A stretch of DNA of 6,703 nt from Mariprofundus sp. Lineage in GTDB: Bacteria; Pseudomonadota; Zetaproteobacteria; Mariprofundales; Mariprofundaceae. The position numbers were made by a program, and so were the translations under genes. Positions 1-6,659 of this stretch are shown piece by piece (position 1 is the first letter of the stretch; each line of letters opens with the position of its first letter). Below the pieces are notes generated by a model, which did no database searches, was not told where the DNA came from, and was given only the letters and a program-made list of their open reading frames with translations. Location of the stretch: positions 1 to 6,703 of the forward strand of contig JAUZQH010000062.1 in NCBI GenBank assembly GCA_030951065.1. The letters run 5' to 3'.

Positions 1-69
1 ATTCGGATTACTGGCACAAGCTGTCAACACAAGCCCGGCAGCAATGGCAATAAACATGATTCGTTTCAT
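1..69 (-). CDS. Lipoprotein, N-terminal fragment (cut by window edge)
   Basis: Only the first 23 codons lie in the window, starting at the ATG at 69-67 and reading MKRIMFIAIAAGLVLTACAS then N-P-N. This is a textbook type II signal peptide: K2 and R3, a hydrophobic stretch at residues 4-16, and a lipobox L15-T16-A17-C18. Cleavage before Cys18 and lipidation would anchor the mature protein in a membrane. Ala at position +2 rather than Asp favours Lol-dependent sorting to the outer membrane in Gram-negative bacteria. A strong ribosome binding site lies 8 bases upstream of the ATG. The gene is transcribed away from the plus-strand cluster. The mature part is outside the window, so the family and function cannot be named. 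Confidence 0.85.
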   Translation of the reverse strand, partial: MKRIMFIAIAAGLVLTACASNPN

Positions 70-279
70 TTTTTGTTCCTCCGTAATTATCAAACAGTTC
101 CTTTTACGCTTGTAACATAAAATCATTCTAAAGTGACGGGCAGAAATTAACCTTATCGAAAGTCTATATGCAATGACAGGCGTCACCAAGTGGAATTTGC
201 ACGCCATGTTCACTTAAGAAGAGAAACAAACACGCTTGCTATCCTTTTCGGCCCCGCTGTTTTCATTCATGATTGCGAT
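70..279. promoter_or_regulatory. Divergent intergenic region between lipoprotein and hydroxylase genes
   Basis: This AT-richer stretch of 210 bases separates two divergently transcribed genes and should hold promoters for both. On the minus strand a TAGAAT hexamer at 130-125 (five of six matches to TATAAT) is a possible -10 box that would give a leader of about 50 bases for the lipoprotein, but there is no convincing -35 box at the proper spacing. On the plus strand no good promoter pair could be picked by eye. A 6-base inverted repeat, GTGACG at 133-138 and CGTCAC at 181-186, and two similar direct copies (TGACGGGCA at 134-142, TGACAGGCG at 174-182) are the only repeated structure seen. Codons 190-279 are open in the hydroxylase frame from a GTG at 190, but probably are not translated. 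Confidence 0.4.
78..82 (-). promoter_or_regulatory. Ribosome binding site of the lipoprotein gene
   Basis: The minus strand reads GGAGG here, 8 bases before the ATG at 69-67. It is a near-perfect Shine-Dalgarno sequence and fixes the start of the lipoprotein. Confidence 0.8.
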
Positions 280-1107
280 ATGGATACCGCAACGATTCGA
301 TTCAGCATATTTTTCATGGTTCTGTTGATCATGATCGCAGCTGAAGCTTTTTCCCCACGCCGGCCGTTAAGCCTTGGCCGAGCTCGATGGCCAGCCAATC
401 TGGGTATCGTGGTTATGAATGCATTGCTTGTCCGCATCCTGCTGCCGGGCGGTGCGATTGCTGCCGCATTATGGGCCGGAGCTCGCGACTTCGGCCTGTT
501 CAACTGGCTGCACTGGTCGGGCAGCGTGGAAATTATCGCAGCAGTCATTCTGCTCGATCTGATTATTTACGGACAACATGTGCTGTTTCATGCCGTGCCG
601 GTATTATGGCGACTGCATATGGTACATCATGCCGATCGCGATATTGATGTCACCACCGGCCTGCGCTTTCATCCGATTGAAATCATCCTGTCGATGCTGA
701 TCAAGATCACCGTTGTTGCATTGCTTGGCGCACCTGTCCTGGCTGTTATCATTTTTGAGATCGTTCTCAATGGCATGGCCATGTTCAATCATGCCAATGT
801 TCGACTGCCGGGAAAAGTGGATAAGCTGCTTCGGCTGCTGGTGATCACGCCGGATGTGCACCGGGTACACCATTCTGTCCTCAAACCCGAAACCAATAGC
901 AACTACGGCTTCAATCTGTCTATCTGGGATCGTCTGTTCGGTACATACCGCGCGCAGCCGGAATATGGACACACAAACATGACCATCGGGCTGGAACATC
1001 TGCAATCCGCGCCAACGCACAGGCTCGGTTTTATGCTGCGCTTGCCGTTTAACGGTGATATCGGCCAGTATCCGATTTTCAAACATCAAAAAAGTCGGCA
1101 TGGGTAA
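280..1107 (+). CDS. Sterol desaturase / fatty acid hydroxylase family membrane protein
   Basis: This is an integral membrane oxidoreductase of the fatty acid hydroxylase superfamily, whose members use a histidine-bound di-iron centre and O2 to hydroxylate or desaturate lipids. From the ATG at 280 it is 275 residues long. The histidine motifs are H100-x3-H104 (QHVLFH), H113-x2-H116-H117 (HMVHH), H131 in RFHPIE, H171 in FNHANV and H194-x2-H197-H198 (HRVHH), followed by the common DRLFGTYR motif. Hydrophobic membrane segments lie near residues 6-22, 41-65, 83-100 and 134-165, with the last histidine box on the cytoplasmic C-terminal part. The substrate cannot be told from sequence. The frame is also open from a GTG at 190, but those 30 extra residues are polar and unlike the family; starting at 280 puts the protein directly at the usual first membrane helix and the AEAFSPRRPL segment. 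Neither start has a good Shine-Dalgarno sequence, so the start is the weak point. It leads a four-gene cluster and is followed after 6 bases by a [2Fe-2S] protein gene. Confidence 0.9.
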   Translation: MDTATIRFSIFFMVLLIMIAAEAFSPRRPLSLGRARWPANLGIVVMNALLVRILLPGGAIAAALWAGARDFGLFNWLHWSGSVEIIAAVILLDLIIYGQHVLFHAVPVLWRLHMVHHADRDIDVTTGLRFHPIEIILSMLIKITVVALLGAPVLAVIIFEIVLNGMAMFNHANVRLPGKVDKLLRLLVITPDVHRVHHSVLKPETNSNYGFNLSIWDRLFGTYRAQPEYGHTNMTIGLEHLQSAPTHRLGFMLRLPFNGDIGQYPIFKHQKSRHG

Positions 1108-1113
1108 AACAGT

Positions 1114-1332
1114 ATGAGTGAAAACAACCCGGATGAAGAGCAGGTAAACCGTTGCGAATGCGCCGGTAAAACATTTGAACAATTAAAAGCATTTGAAAAT
1201 TTTGAAACAGCACAAGCCGCAACCCGGTGTGGCATCGAATGTGGTGGCTGCGTACCCTATATCAAGCTGATGTTCGCTTGTGGTGAAACCGCATTCGATA
1301 TCGATGATCCGCGCCTGACCGAGTACGAATAA
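1114..1332 (+). CDS. BFD-like [2Fe-2S]-binding protein
   Basis: This small acidic protein of 72 residues has the cysteine pattern of the BFD-like (bacterioferritin-associated ferredoxin) fold: C14-x-C16 near the N-terminus and C43-x2-C46 in the segment RCGIECGGCVPYI. These four cysteines are expected to hold one [2Fe-2S] cluster. C39 and C56 are extra. The spacing between the pairs is 26 residues, shorter than the 31 of E. coli Bfd, so this is a short variant rather than a Bfd orthologue. Family members act in electron transfer or iron release, or form a module of larger oxidoreductases; the free-standing short forms are poorly characterised. It starts 6 bases after the hydroxylase stop and ends 2 bases before the AI-2E gene, and its own Shine-Dalgarno sequence is weak, so translation is probably coupled to its neighbour. 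A role as electron donor to the upstream di-iron enzyme is possible but inferred only from adjacency. Confidence 0.85.
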   Translation: MSENNPDEEQVNRCECAGKTFEQLKAFENFETAQAATRCGIECGGCVPYIKLMFACGETAFDIDDPRLTEYE

Positions 1333-1334
1333 GT

Positions 1335-2363
1335 ATGCAGGCAGGTCACAACCATCACCCGCTGATCGGTGCCGCCGCATTTGTGGTGATCATCGCCGGC
1401 ATGCAGGCTGCCGCTTCGCTGCTGGTTCCCTTCCTGCTGGCCGCATTTATCGCCATCATCTGTCTGACACCACTGAACTGGCTGACCGGCAAACGAATCC
1501 CTGCTGCTGCTGCCGTGCTGATTATCGCGCTCGTCATCATCGTAGCGGGTTTATTGATCGGCGCTTTTGTCGGTTCCTCGGTGGCGGATTTTTCGCGGAA
1601 TTTGCCAGCTTATCAGGATCGCCTGCAAGCATTGACCGGCAACACGATGCACTGGCTTGCCGGATGGGGCATTTCTATCTCTTCGCAGTCCCTGCTGGAT
1701 ACGCTCAACCCGTCTGCAGCCATGGGAATGGCCGGCAAACTGCTGTCCGGGCTGGGCAATGCAGTGACCAACACCTTCCTGATTATATTAACGGTGATTT
1801 TCCTGCTGATCGAAGCAACTGCCCTGCCGCACAAATGGATTGCCATTGGAGCCCGCGCACCATCCATGCAGGGCTTTCAACAATTTGTACGCAGTGTCAG
1901 CGCCTATTTTTCCATCAAAAGCTGGGTCAGCCTGGCTACCGGTATATTCATTACCATCTGGCTGGCCGTGATCGGTATCGATTACCCGCTGTTGTGGGGG
2001 CTGGTGGCATTCCTGTTCAATTTCGTTCCCAATATCGGCTCCATTATTGCTGCTGTACCGGCCATCCTGCTGGCGCTGGTGCAACTCGGTGGGGGCGAAG
2101 CCCTGCTGGCAGGGCTGGGCTATGTCATTGCCAATGTCGTGATGGGTAATGTGGTCGAGCCGCGCTTCATGGGGAAAGGTGTCGGGCTGTCCACACTCGT
2201 CGTTTTTCTGTCTCTGATCTTCTGGGGCTGGGTGCTCGGTCCGGTTGGCATGTTGCTCTCGGTTCCTCTGACCATGATTGTAAAGCTGGCACTGGAATCG
2301 AATGAACGAACTCAGTGGCTGGCCATCCTGCTTGGCCCGGATGTACCGAAAGCGTCGGATTGA
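1335..2363 (+). CDS. AI-2E family transporter (PerM/TqsA-like membrane protein)
   Basis: This polytopic inner membrane protein of 342 residues belongs to the AI-2E transporter family (formerly UPF0118), which includes E. coli TqsA, YdiK and PerM. Hydrophobic segments lie near residues 11-47, 57-80, 144-162, 196-218, 219-250, 255-275 and 284-318. Family signatures are visible: the N-terminal PFLLAAFIAIICLTPLNWL stretch (32-50), FNFVPNIGSIIAAVPA (228-243), then EPRFMGKGVGLS (275-286) followed by a WGWVLGPVGMLLSVPLT segment (297-313). The charged and polar part at 84-125 is the usual extramembrane domain. Substrates in this family vary: autoinducer-2 export has been shown for TqsA and Na+/H+ antiport for some members, so the substrate here is unknown. 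The ATG lies 2 bases after the previous stop without a strong Shine-Dalgarno sequence, which points to translational coupling inside the cluster. Confidence 0.93.
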   Translation: MQAGHNHHPLIGAAAFVVIIAGMQAAASLLVPFLLAAFIAIICLTPLNWLTGKRIPAAAAVLIIALVIIVAGLLIGAFVGSSVADFSRNLPAYQDRLQALTGNTMHWLAGWGISISSQSLLDTLNPSAAMGMAGKLLSGLGNAVTNTFLIILTVIFLLIEATALPHKWIAIGARAPSMQGFQQFVRSVSAYFSIKSWVSLATGIFITIWLAVIGIDYPLLWGLVAFLFNFVPNIGSIIAAVPAILLALVQLGGGEALLAGLGYVIANVVMGNVVEPRFMGKGVGLSTLVVFLSLIFWGWVLGPVGMLLSVPLTMIVKLALESNERTQWLAILLGPDVPKASD

Positions 2364-2365
2364 GC

Positions 2366-2485
2366 ATGGAAATCCTTTATCGCTGTCGTAAGTGCAACAC
2401 AGCATTCAGGCTCGATGAACGAGAGGCGTGCCACTGCCCGAAATGCGGCAGTACACTGGCTGATCTGATTCAGCGCTTTTATTGA
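2366..2485 (+). CDS. Small zinc-ribbon protein (39 aa)
   Basis: This short gene begins with an ATG 2 bases after the AI-2E transporter stop and ends in TGA. The product, starting MEILYRCRKCNTAF and ending DLIQRFY, has 39 residues and two cysteine knuckles, C7-x2-C10 and C24-x2-C27, with a further C22. That is the layout of a minimal zinc ribbon or rubredoxin-like fold (CRKC ... CPKCG). The four-cysteine pattern, sensible codons throughout, the GGA six bases upstream of the ATG, and its position flush with the operon all argue that it is real even though it is very short. Zinc binding is inferred from the motif. The function is unknown; the family resembles small regulator-like zinc ribbons such as the FmdB group only in general form. 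Its last 7 bases overlap the end of the convergent yajD gene. Confidence 0.75.
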   Translation: MEILYRCRKCNTAFRLDEREACHCPKCGSTLADLIQRFY

Positions 2486-2787
2486 TCCGTTTTTTTCAAT
2501 AAATCCCCAAGAGCAGCGAGCCCTTTGTAGGTTGAGGCGGGGTCATCTTCACGTTGAATCCCGCCCTGGGCATCGGCCTCCAGATAGCGCTGGTGTTCAT
2601 TATCGTGACAATAGATACACAGCAATTCCCAGTTGCTGCCGTCGGGCGGATTATTACTGTGATTATGATCTTTGTGGTGCACGGTAAGTTCACGCAACTG
2701 CTTGCCGGAGAAATCGCGCCCGCATCGGCCACAGACCCAGGGAAACAGTTTCAGGGCCTGCTCACGATAACTTTCCGTGTTACTCAT
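2479..2787 (-). CDS. yajD: HNH nuclease family protein YajD
   Basis: The product of 102 residues is very close in sequence to E. coli YajD, a member of the HNH nuclease superfamily whose target is not known. It shares the segments YREQALKLFPWVCGRCGRDF, LRELTVHHKDHNHSNNP, DGSNWELLCIYCHDNEH and the YLEAD stretch. Two zinc knuckles, C19-x2-C22 and C57-x2-C60, frame the core. The HNH residues are H37-H38, N52 and H61 or H65. I chose the ATG at 2787 because its ATGA overlaps the TGA stop of the upstream STAS-like gene, and because it matches the usual N-terminus. An upstream in-frame ATG at 2814 would add nine residues inside the preceding gene and is less likely. This is the last gene of the minus-strand cluster, and its stop lies inside the end of the convergent zinc-ribbon gene. 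Nuclease activity is expected from the motif but not proven. Confidence 0.93.
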   Translation of the reverse strand: MSNTESYREQALKLFPWVCGRCGRDFSGKQLRELTVHHKDHNHSNNPPDGSNWELLCIYCHDNEHQRYLEADAQGGIQREDDPASTYKGLAALGDLLKKTDQ

Positions 2788-3161
2788 GAATGTTGCTCGC
2801 CAGCCTGAATCCACGTCAAGGCATCATTATATTCATTAAAATGGAAATGTTTGAGCTCGGCACTGATAAAATGGGCGGCGATATGAGGAAAAATACTCAG
2901 CGCGGCTGAATCGGAAACCACGGCAAGTTTTTTGATATGCCGATGATGATCGCGCACAAAACGGAAATGACAGAGCATGCTGGCAAAGCTGTCCCAGCCG
3001 GGAAAAGATTTGGCGTGAATAATCAGTCCGGCCAGATTCCCCTGCTGTTCTATGATCGGATCCACTGCCTCAGCCACACGTGTGAAATCCTGCTCGCTCA
3101 ACGCGCCCTCCGGACAAACCGTCAGAATGGCATGCTCCTCATCGATATTAAAATCAATCAT
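2784..3161 (-). CDS. SpoIIAA-like (STAS/SEC14 domain) protein
   Basis: This soluble protein of 125 residues fits the SpoIIAA-like family, also called STAS/SEC14 domain proteins. Characteristic features are the N-terminal beta strands (DFNIDEEHAILTV), the LIIHAKSFPGWDSF segment (46-59), the central strand KKLAVVSDSA (77-86), and the C-terminal AELKHFHFNEYNDALTWI (101-118). No membrane segment or signal peptide is present. STAS-type domains usually mediate protein-protein or small lipophilic ligand binding, but the physiological role of this stand-alone family is unknown, and no serine that must be phosphorylated can be assigned with certainty. The ATG is preceded by a G-rich GGGGG at good Shine-Dalgarno distance. 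It starts 18 bases after the MEKHLA gene and its stop overlaps the yajD start, so it is probably in the glyQS operon and coupled to yajD. Confidence 0.85.
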   Translation of the reverse strand: MIDFNIDEEHAILTVCPEGALSEQDFTRVAEAVDPIIEQQGNLAGLIIHAKSFPGWDSFASMLCHFRFVRDHHRHIKKLAVVSDSAALSIFPHIAAHFISAELKHFHFNEYNDALTWIQAGEQHS

Positions 3162-3179
3162 CTCATCCCCCGTTCTCTT

Positions 3180-3686
3180 TTACGGCAGTTTCCGCCATAT
3201 GCCAAACATCGCAGCCTGCCCGCAGTACCCGCCATCGTTATCGAGCAAATTCCATACCGTAGCCTGCTCGATCAGAAAACGCCGACCTGTACTGGAAATC
3301 CGAACACCGCAGTAATCATCGATATAACCGTTTTCTGTCACACGTTTGAGCAAAGCCTCCCGTTCAGCCCGAACCGGTGCTTCGGCGGACAACCTTGATG
3401 GCAGCTTCGTGAACGCAGCCCAGTCCATTTCAAATAATTCCTGCGCTGTGTGATTGGCGTAGTTGATCACAGGATCCGTTTCGGTTCCATGGGAAAGCAG
3501 GGCAAAGGGCGCAAAATATATTTTTCGGGCAGCAATGACGGGATCGAAGTCATCTTCCATCAAGCCACAACCGGACCAGTGTTTCAGACTGTCACTGAGC
3601 AGTCTGATATGATCCGTCAGAAACCCGTTTGCTTCGCATGGCTCGGGAAAACGCTTATTCACGCGGACATTTCCCGGCTGAACCAC
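3180..3686 (-). CDS. MEKHLA domain protein
   Basis: This protein of up to 168 residues is a single MEKHLA domain, a PAS-like fold first described at the C-terminus of plant HD-ZIP III transcription factors and also found alone in bacteria. The diagnostic stretches are APFALLSHGTETDPVINYAN (59-78) with AQELFEMDW (81-89), LPSRLSAEA (95-103), YIDDYCGVRISSTGRRF (121-137), QATVWNLLD (141-149) and GQAAMF (156-161). There is no LOV-type flavin-binding cysteine motif and no attached output domain, so a sensor role is only a guess. The start is uncertain. A GTG at 3686, 2 bases after the glyS stop, gives the length used here. A second GTG at 3662, with GGGA upstream, would remove eight residues. Neither has a strong Shine-Dalgarno sequence, so coupling to glyS is likely. 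The function is unknown. Confidence 0.87.
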   Translation of the reverse strand: MVQPGNVRVNKRFPEPCEANGFLTDHIRLLSDSLKHWSGCGLMEDDFDPVIAARKIYFAPFALLSHGTETDPVINYANHTAQELFEMDWAAFTKLPSRLSAEAPVRAEREALLKRVTENGYIDDYCGVRISSTGRRFLIEQATVWNLLDNDGGYCGQAAMFGIWRKLP

Positions 3687-3688
3687 AC

Positions 3689-5791
3689 TTATAGACGGGA
3701 GACATCCGCCAGATTCAGGAACAGGGCACGCAAACGGGCCAGCAGGGCCAGACGGTTGCCGCGCACCGCTTCATCTTCAGCCATCACCATCACATCATCA
3801 AAGAAGCTGTCCACCGGCGCTCTCATCCGGGCCAGCACGCTTAATGCAGGCGCAATACTGCTGTCAAAATCCGCAACAGAGACAGCGCTCTGGAAATCTG
3901 CTTCGGCCTTGACCAGCTCGTCATAGAGTGCGGTTTCAGCAGCTTCGCTGAACAGATCGATGTTCACATCAGCGGGAATGCTGCCCGCTTTTTTGAGAAT
4001 ATTGGCAATGCGTTTGTTAGCCGATGCAATCGCCTGCCCTTCTTCCGAGCTTTCGAAACCGGTCAGATGACGCGCAATCAACGCTTCCTGGTACAATGGT
4101 CGCGTTTCTGAAGAATGAACAGCGGCATCAATAGCGGTTCTGGAAAAGCCCAGATTGCTGCTTAAACCCAGCAAGCGTTCAATGACAAAATCATGCACCT
4201 TGACCCTGGTTTCATTTGAAATGGCAATGGTGACTCGCTGCTGGTTCCACTGTTTGGCCGCTTCATCAATCACCTTGTCCAGCGTCATATCAATCGGCTG
4301 CGTGGTATCGGTAAGCAACCGAATCAGGCCAATGGCAGCGCGGCGCAGCCCGAACGGATCGGCGCTGGCGGTCGGAATGCGCCCCAGATGGAAATAGCCC
4401 AGCAGTTTATCGGTACGTTCAATAATGCCGATAGCGCGGGCGATCCGGTTCGCCGGTAAATCATCCTCGGCGCCGGTCGGGGCATAATGCAGCGCGATAC
4501 CATCCGCTACCGCATCATTCTCACCATCCATGCGGGCATAAATACCGCCCATATAACCCTGTAGTTCGGGGAACTCCCCAACCAGTCCGGTAGTCAAATC
4601 AGATTTGCACAACAACGCTGCACGCTGGCCATCATTGGCATCGACTCCCAGTGCCGTGGCATTATCGAGCACAAACGCACGCATGCGACGCACCTGATCG
4701 CCGACCATGCCGAGGCCGTCCTGAAATACGATTTCGGACAATTTTTCAACACGGGTATCGAGCGATTGTTGTGGATCACGGTCAAAGTAAAAAGCCGCAT
4801 CAGCCAGACGCGCATTGACTACGCGCTCGTTACCATGCGCCACGGCAGACGGATTTTTTGATTCGATATTGGCAACCGTGAAAAACACCGGGCTGACCTT
4901 GCCATCCGCATCACGAGCGGAAAAACAGCGTTGATGATGCTTCAGCTCAATCCGGCTCACTTCTTCTGGCAAGCGCAGAAAATTTTCATCATATCGAGCC
5001 GCGATCGCCTGAGGCCATTCGACCAGATCCGTGACTTCTTCCAGAAGCACCTCATCTGCCACCAGCTCAACGTCTTCAGCGACTGCAGCCTGCGCCAACT
5101 GTTCAGTAATCAGGGCTTTGCGGGCTTCTCGATCGGCACGCACGAATTGCGATTCCAGCCATGCAAACGGATCGTTCACATCCATTTCGCCAGACAATCC
5201 ATGTACGCGGTGGCCCCGGCTTTCGATACCGGTTTTGACACCGGCAAAGCTGAAATCAATCAATTCATCACCCAGCCGCGCCACCATCCAGCGAATCGGA
5301 CGAATAAATGCATCCGAACGCGAATCCCCGTCCTGCCATTGCATCTGCTTGGGACTGGGTAATTTACGCAGAATTCCCGGCATGGCTTCAGCGATAATAT
5401 CAGCAACCGGGCGTCCGTTGAGGGTGCGCACCGCTTTCATATAGTTACCTTTGCCATCGCCCTTGTCAGCCAGTTCAAATGCATCCAGCGACAGGCCGGA
5501 TTTTTTGGCAAAGCCATGCGCTGCCCCGGTCGGTTCACCATCCTTGAATGCCACCCGTTCCGGCGGCCCCCAGATCGTTTCCTCACGGTCAGCCTGCATG
5601 ACAGGGCAATTTTCAGCGTGCAATAGCAGGCGGCGCGGTGAAACACCGAGCCGGATATTAGCAGGAGCCACATCGGCAGCGGCCAGCAGCTTCTCCACAG
5701 CATCTTTCAAAGCAGCACCCATGCGCGGCGCTACGCCGGCAGGGATTTCTTCGGTTCCGATTTCCAGTAACAGCGGCTGCATATTGTTCAT
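3689..5791 (-). CDS. glyS: Glycyl-tRNA synthetase, beta subunit
   Basis: This is the large subunit of the alpha2beta2 glycyl-tRNA synthetase, which binds tRNA-Gly while the alpha subunit activates glycine with ATP. The product has 700 residues, close to the 689 of E. coli GlyS. It opens with the family signature [14 protein letters not shown] (7-20). Other hallmarks are RPIRWMV (164-170), ELKHHQRCF (282-290), [20 protein letters not shown] (396-415), and [11 protein letters not shown] (478-488). The C-terminal alpha-helical DALR-type anticodon-binding region spans about 515-690 and includes SFFDDVMVM (662-670) and [20 protein letters not shown] (679-698). The ATG at 5791 overlaps the glyQ stop as ATGA, and an AGGAG at 5803-5799 lies 7 bases upstream. 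A second ATG three codons later is also possible. The gene is intact and cytoplasmic, and it is followed after 2 bases by the MEKHLA gene. Confidence 0.99.
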   Translation of the reverse strand: MNNMQPLLLEIGTEEIPAGVAPRMGAALKDAVEKLLAAADVAPANIRLGVSPRRLLLHAENCPVMQADREETIWGPPERVAFKDGEPTGAAHGFAKKSGLSLDAFELADKGDGKGNYMKAVRTLNGRPVADIIAEAMPGILRKLPSPKQMQWQDGDSRSDAFIRPIRWMVARLGDELIDFSFAGVKTGIESRGHRVHGLSGEMDVNDPFAWLESQFVRADREARKALITEQLAQAAVAEDVELVADEVLLEEVTDLVEWPQAIAARYDENFLRLPEEVSRIELKHHQRCFSARDADGKVSPVFFTVANIESKNPSAVAHGNERVVNARLADAAFYFDRDPQQSLDTRVEKLSEIVFQDGLGMVGDQVRRMRAFVLDNATALGVDANDGQRAALLCKSDLTTGLVGEFPELQGYMGGIYARMDGENDAVADGIALHYAPTGAEDDLPANRIARAIGIIERTDKLLGYFHLGRIPTASADPFGLRRAAIGLIRLLTDTTQPIDMTLDKVIDEAAKQWNQQRVTIAISNETRVKVHDFVIERLLGLSSNLGFSRTAIDAAVHSSETRPLYQEALIARHLTGFESSEEGQAIASANKRIANILKKAGSIPADVNIDLFSEAAETALYDELVKAEADFQSAVSVADFDSSIAPALSVLARMRAPVDSFFDDVMVMAEDEAVRGNRLALLARLRALFLNLADVSRL

Positions 5792-6648
5792 GACTCTGCT
5801 CCTGCATACGCATGCGAAACGGTGCGGGCGAGGCCGCGCACGCGTCCGATAAAACGTTGTCTTTCGGCCACGGAAATTGCGCCGCGCGCATCGAGCAGAT
5901 TAAAGGCATGGGAAGCTTTCATCACTTCCTCATAGGCAGGCAGCACCAGATTCTTGTCAGTCAGACGTTTGCATTCGCTCTCAGCATGATCGAATTGTTC
6001 ATGCAGCCAGCTGCTGTCGGCTTCATCAAAATTGTAGGTGGAGAATTCCACTTCATTGCGGTGGAACACTTCGCCGTAGCTCGTCTGTTTACCGTTTTCG
6101 GTTTCCACCCAGACCAGGTCGAATACATTTTCAACGCCCTGAATATACATCGCCAGCCGTTCCAGCCCGTAGGTGATTTCCCCCGGTGTGCGGGACAGCT
6201 CCACCCCGCCGACCTGCTGAAAATAGGTGAACTGGGTAATTTCCATGCCGTTGAGCCACACCTCCCAACCCAGCCCCCAGGCACCGAGCGTGGGCGATTC
6301 CCAGTCATCTTCGACAAAACGGATATCATGCACCTCCGGATCGATACCGATGGTGCGCAGCGAATCGAGATAGAGCTCGAGGATATTGTCCGGAGCAGGC
6401 TTCAGAATCACCTGAAACTGGTAATAGTGTTGCAAACGGTTCGGGTTCTCGCCGTAGCGCCCGTCAGTCGGGCGGCGGCACGGCTGCACATAGGCCGTGC
6501 TCCAGTCCTTGTCATCGAGTACACGCAGGAAGGTGGCCGGGTGAAATGTGCCGGCACCCATTGATGAATCATAGGGTTGCTGTACCACACAGCCCCGTTT
6601 GGCCCAGAATTGCTGCAATGTAAGAATCAAATCCTGAAACGTTAACAC
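5788..6648 (-). CDS. glyQ: Glycyl-tRNA synthetase, alpha subunit
   Basis: This is the catalytic class II subunit of glycyl-tRNA synthetase, which forms glycyl-adenylate and works with GlyS to charge tRNA-Gly. It has 286 residues, slightly shorter than the 303 of E. coli. Conserved parts are [12 protein letters not shown] (31-42), the motif 2 region [20 protein letters not shown] (58-77), [20 protein letters not shown] (107-126) followed by [19 protein letters not shown] (127-145), and the motif 3 region [16 protein letters not shown] (156-171). [18 protein letters not shown] (250-267) closes the domain. All expected catalytic regions appear intact. Translation starts at a GTG (6648-6646) chosen because a good ribosome binding site lies 5 bases upstream and because it matches the usual N-terminus ([14 protein letters not shown]). 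It is the first gene of the minus-strand cluster visible here, and its TGA overlaps the glyS start. Confidence 0.99.
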   Translation of the reverse strand: MLTFQDLILTLQQFWAKRGCVVQQPYDSSMGAGTFHPATFLRVLDDKDWSTAYVQPCRRPTDGRYGENPNRLQHYYQFQVILKPAPDNILELYLDSLRTIGIDPEVHDIRFVEDDWESPTLGAWGLGWEVWLNGMEITQFTYFQQVGGVELSRTPGEITYGLERLAMYIQGVENVFDLVWVETENGKQTSYGEVFHRNEVEFSTYNFDEADSSWLHEQFDHAESECKRLTDKNLVLPAYEEVMKASHAFNLLDARGAISVAERQRFIGRVRGLARTVSHAYAGAES

Positions 6649-6653
6649 GATAA

Positions 6654-6659
6654 CCCCTC
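6654..6659 (-). promoter_or_regulatory. Ribosome binding site deciding the GTG start of glyQ
   Basis: The minus strand reads GAGGGG, 5 bases before the GTG at 6648. No in-frame ATG is suitably placed, so this site supports the GTG as the true start. The remaining bases to the window end (6660-6703) contain no recognisable gene; a T6 run on the minus strand near 6677-6672 is not preceded by a convincing stem. Confidence 0.7.

Noticed and set aside
604..1182. A 192-codon minus-strand open frame opposite the hydroxylase and the [2Fe-2S] gene
   Set aside because: It crosses two well-supported plus-strand genes, shows no family features and has a composition typical of an antisense shadow.
1788..2405. 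A 205-codon minus-strand open frame opposite the AI-2E transporter
   Set aside because: The product is rich in Gln, His and Arg with no domain, as expected from reading the complement of hydrophobic codons.
2458..2480. Intrinsic terminator for the plus-strand cluster (GCTGA stem followed by TTTT)
   Set aside because: The stem has only 5 pairs, the T-run is short and it lies within coding sequence, so it was not annotated as a terminator.
2937..3398. A 153-codon plus-strand frame opposite the STAS and MEKHLA genes
   Set aside because: It spans the junction of two convincing minus-strand genes and has no motif of its own.
5812..6564. A 250-codon open frame on the plus strand opposite glyQ
   Set aside because: It lies entirely antisense to a highly conserved glyQ, has no recognisable domain or ribosome binding site, and is explained by the codon bias of the real gene.
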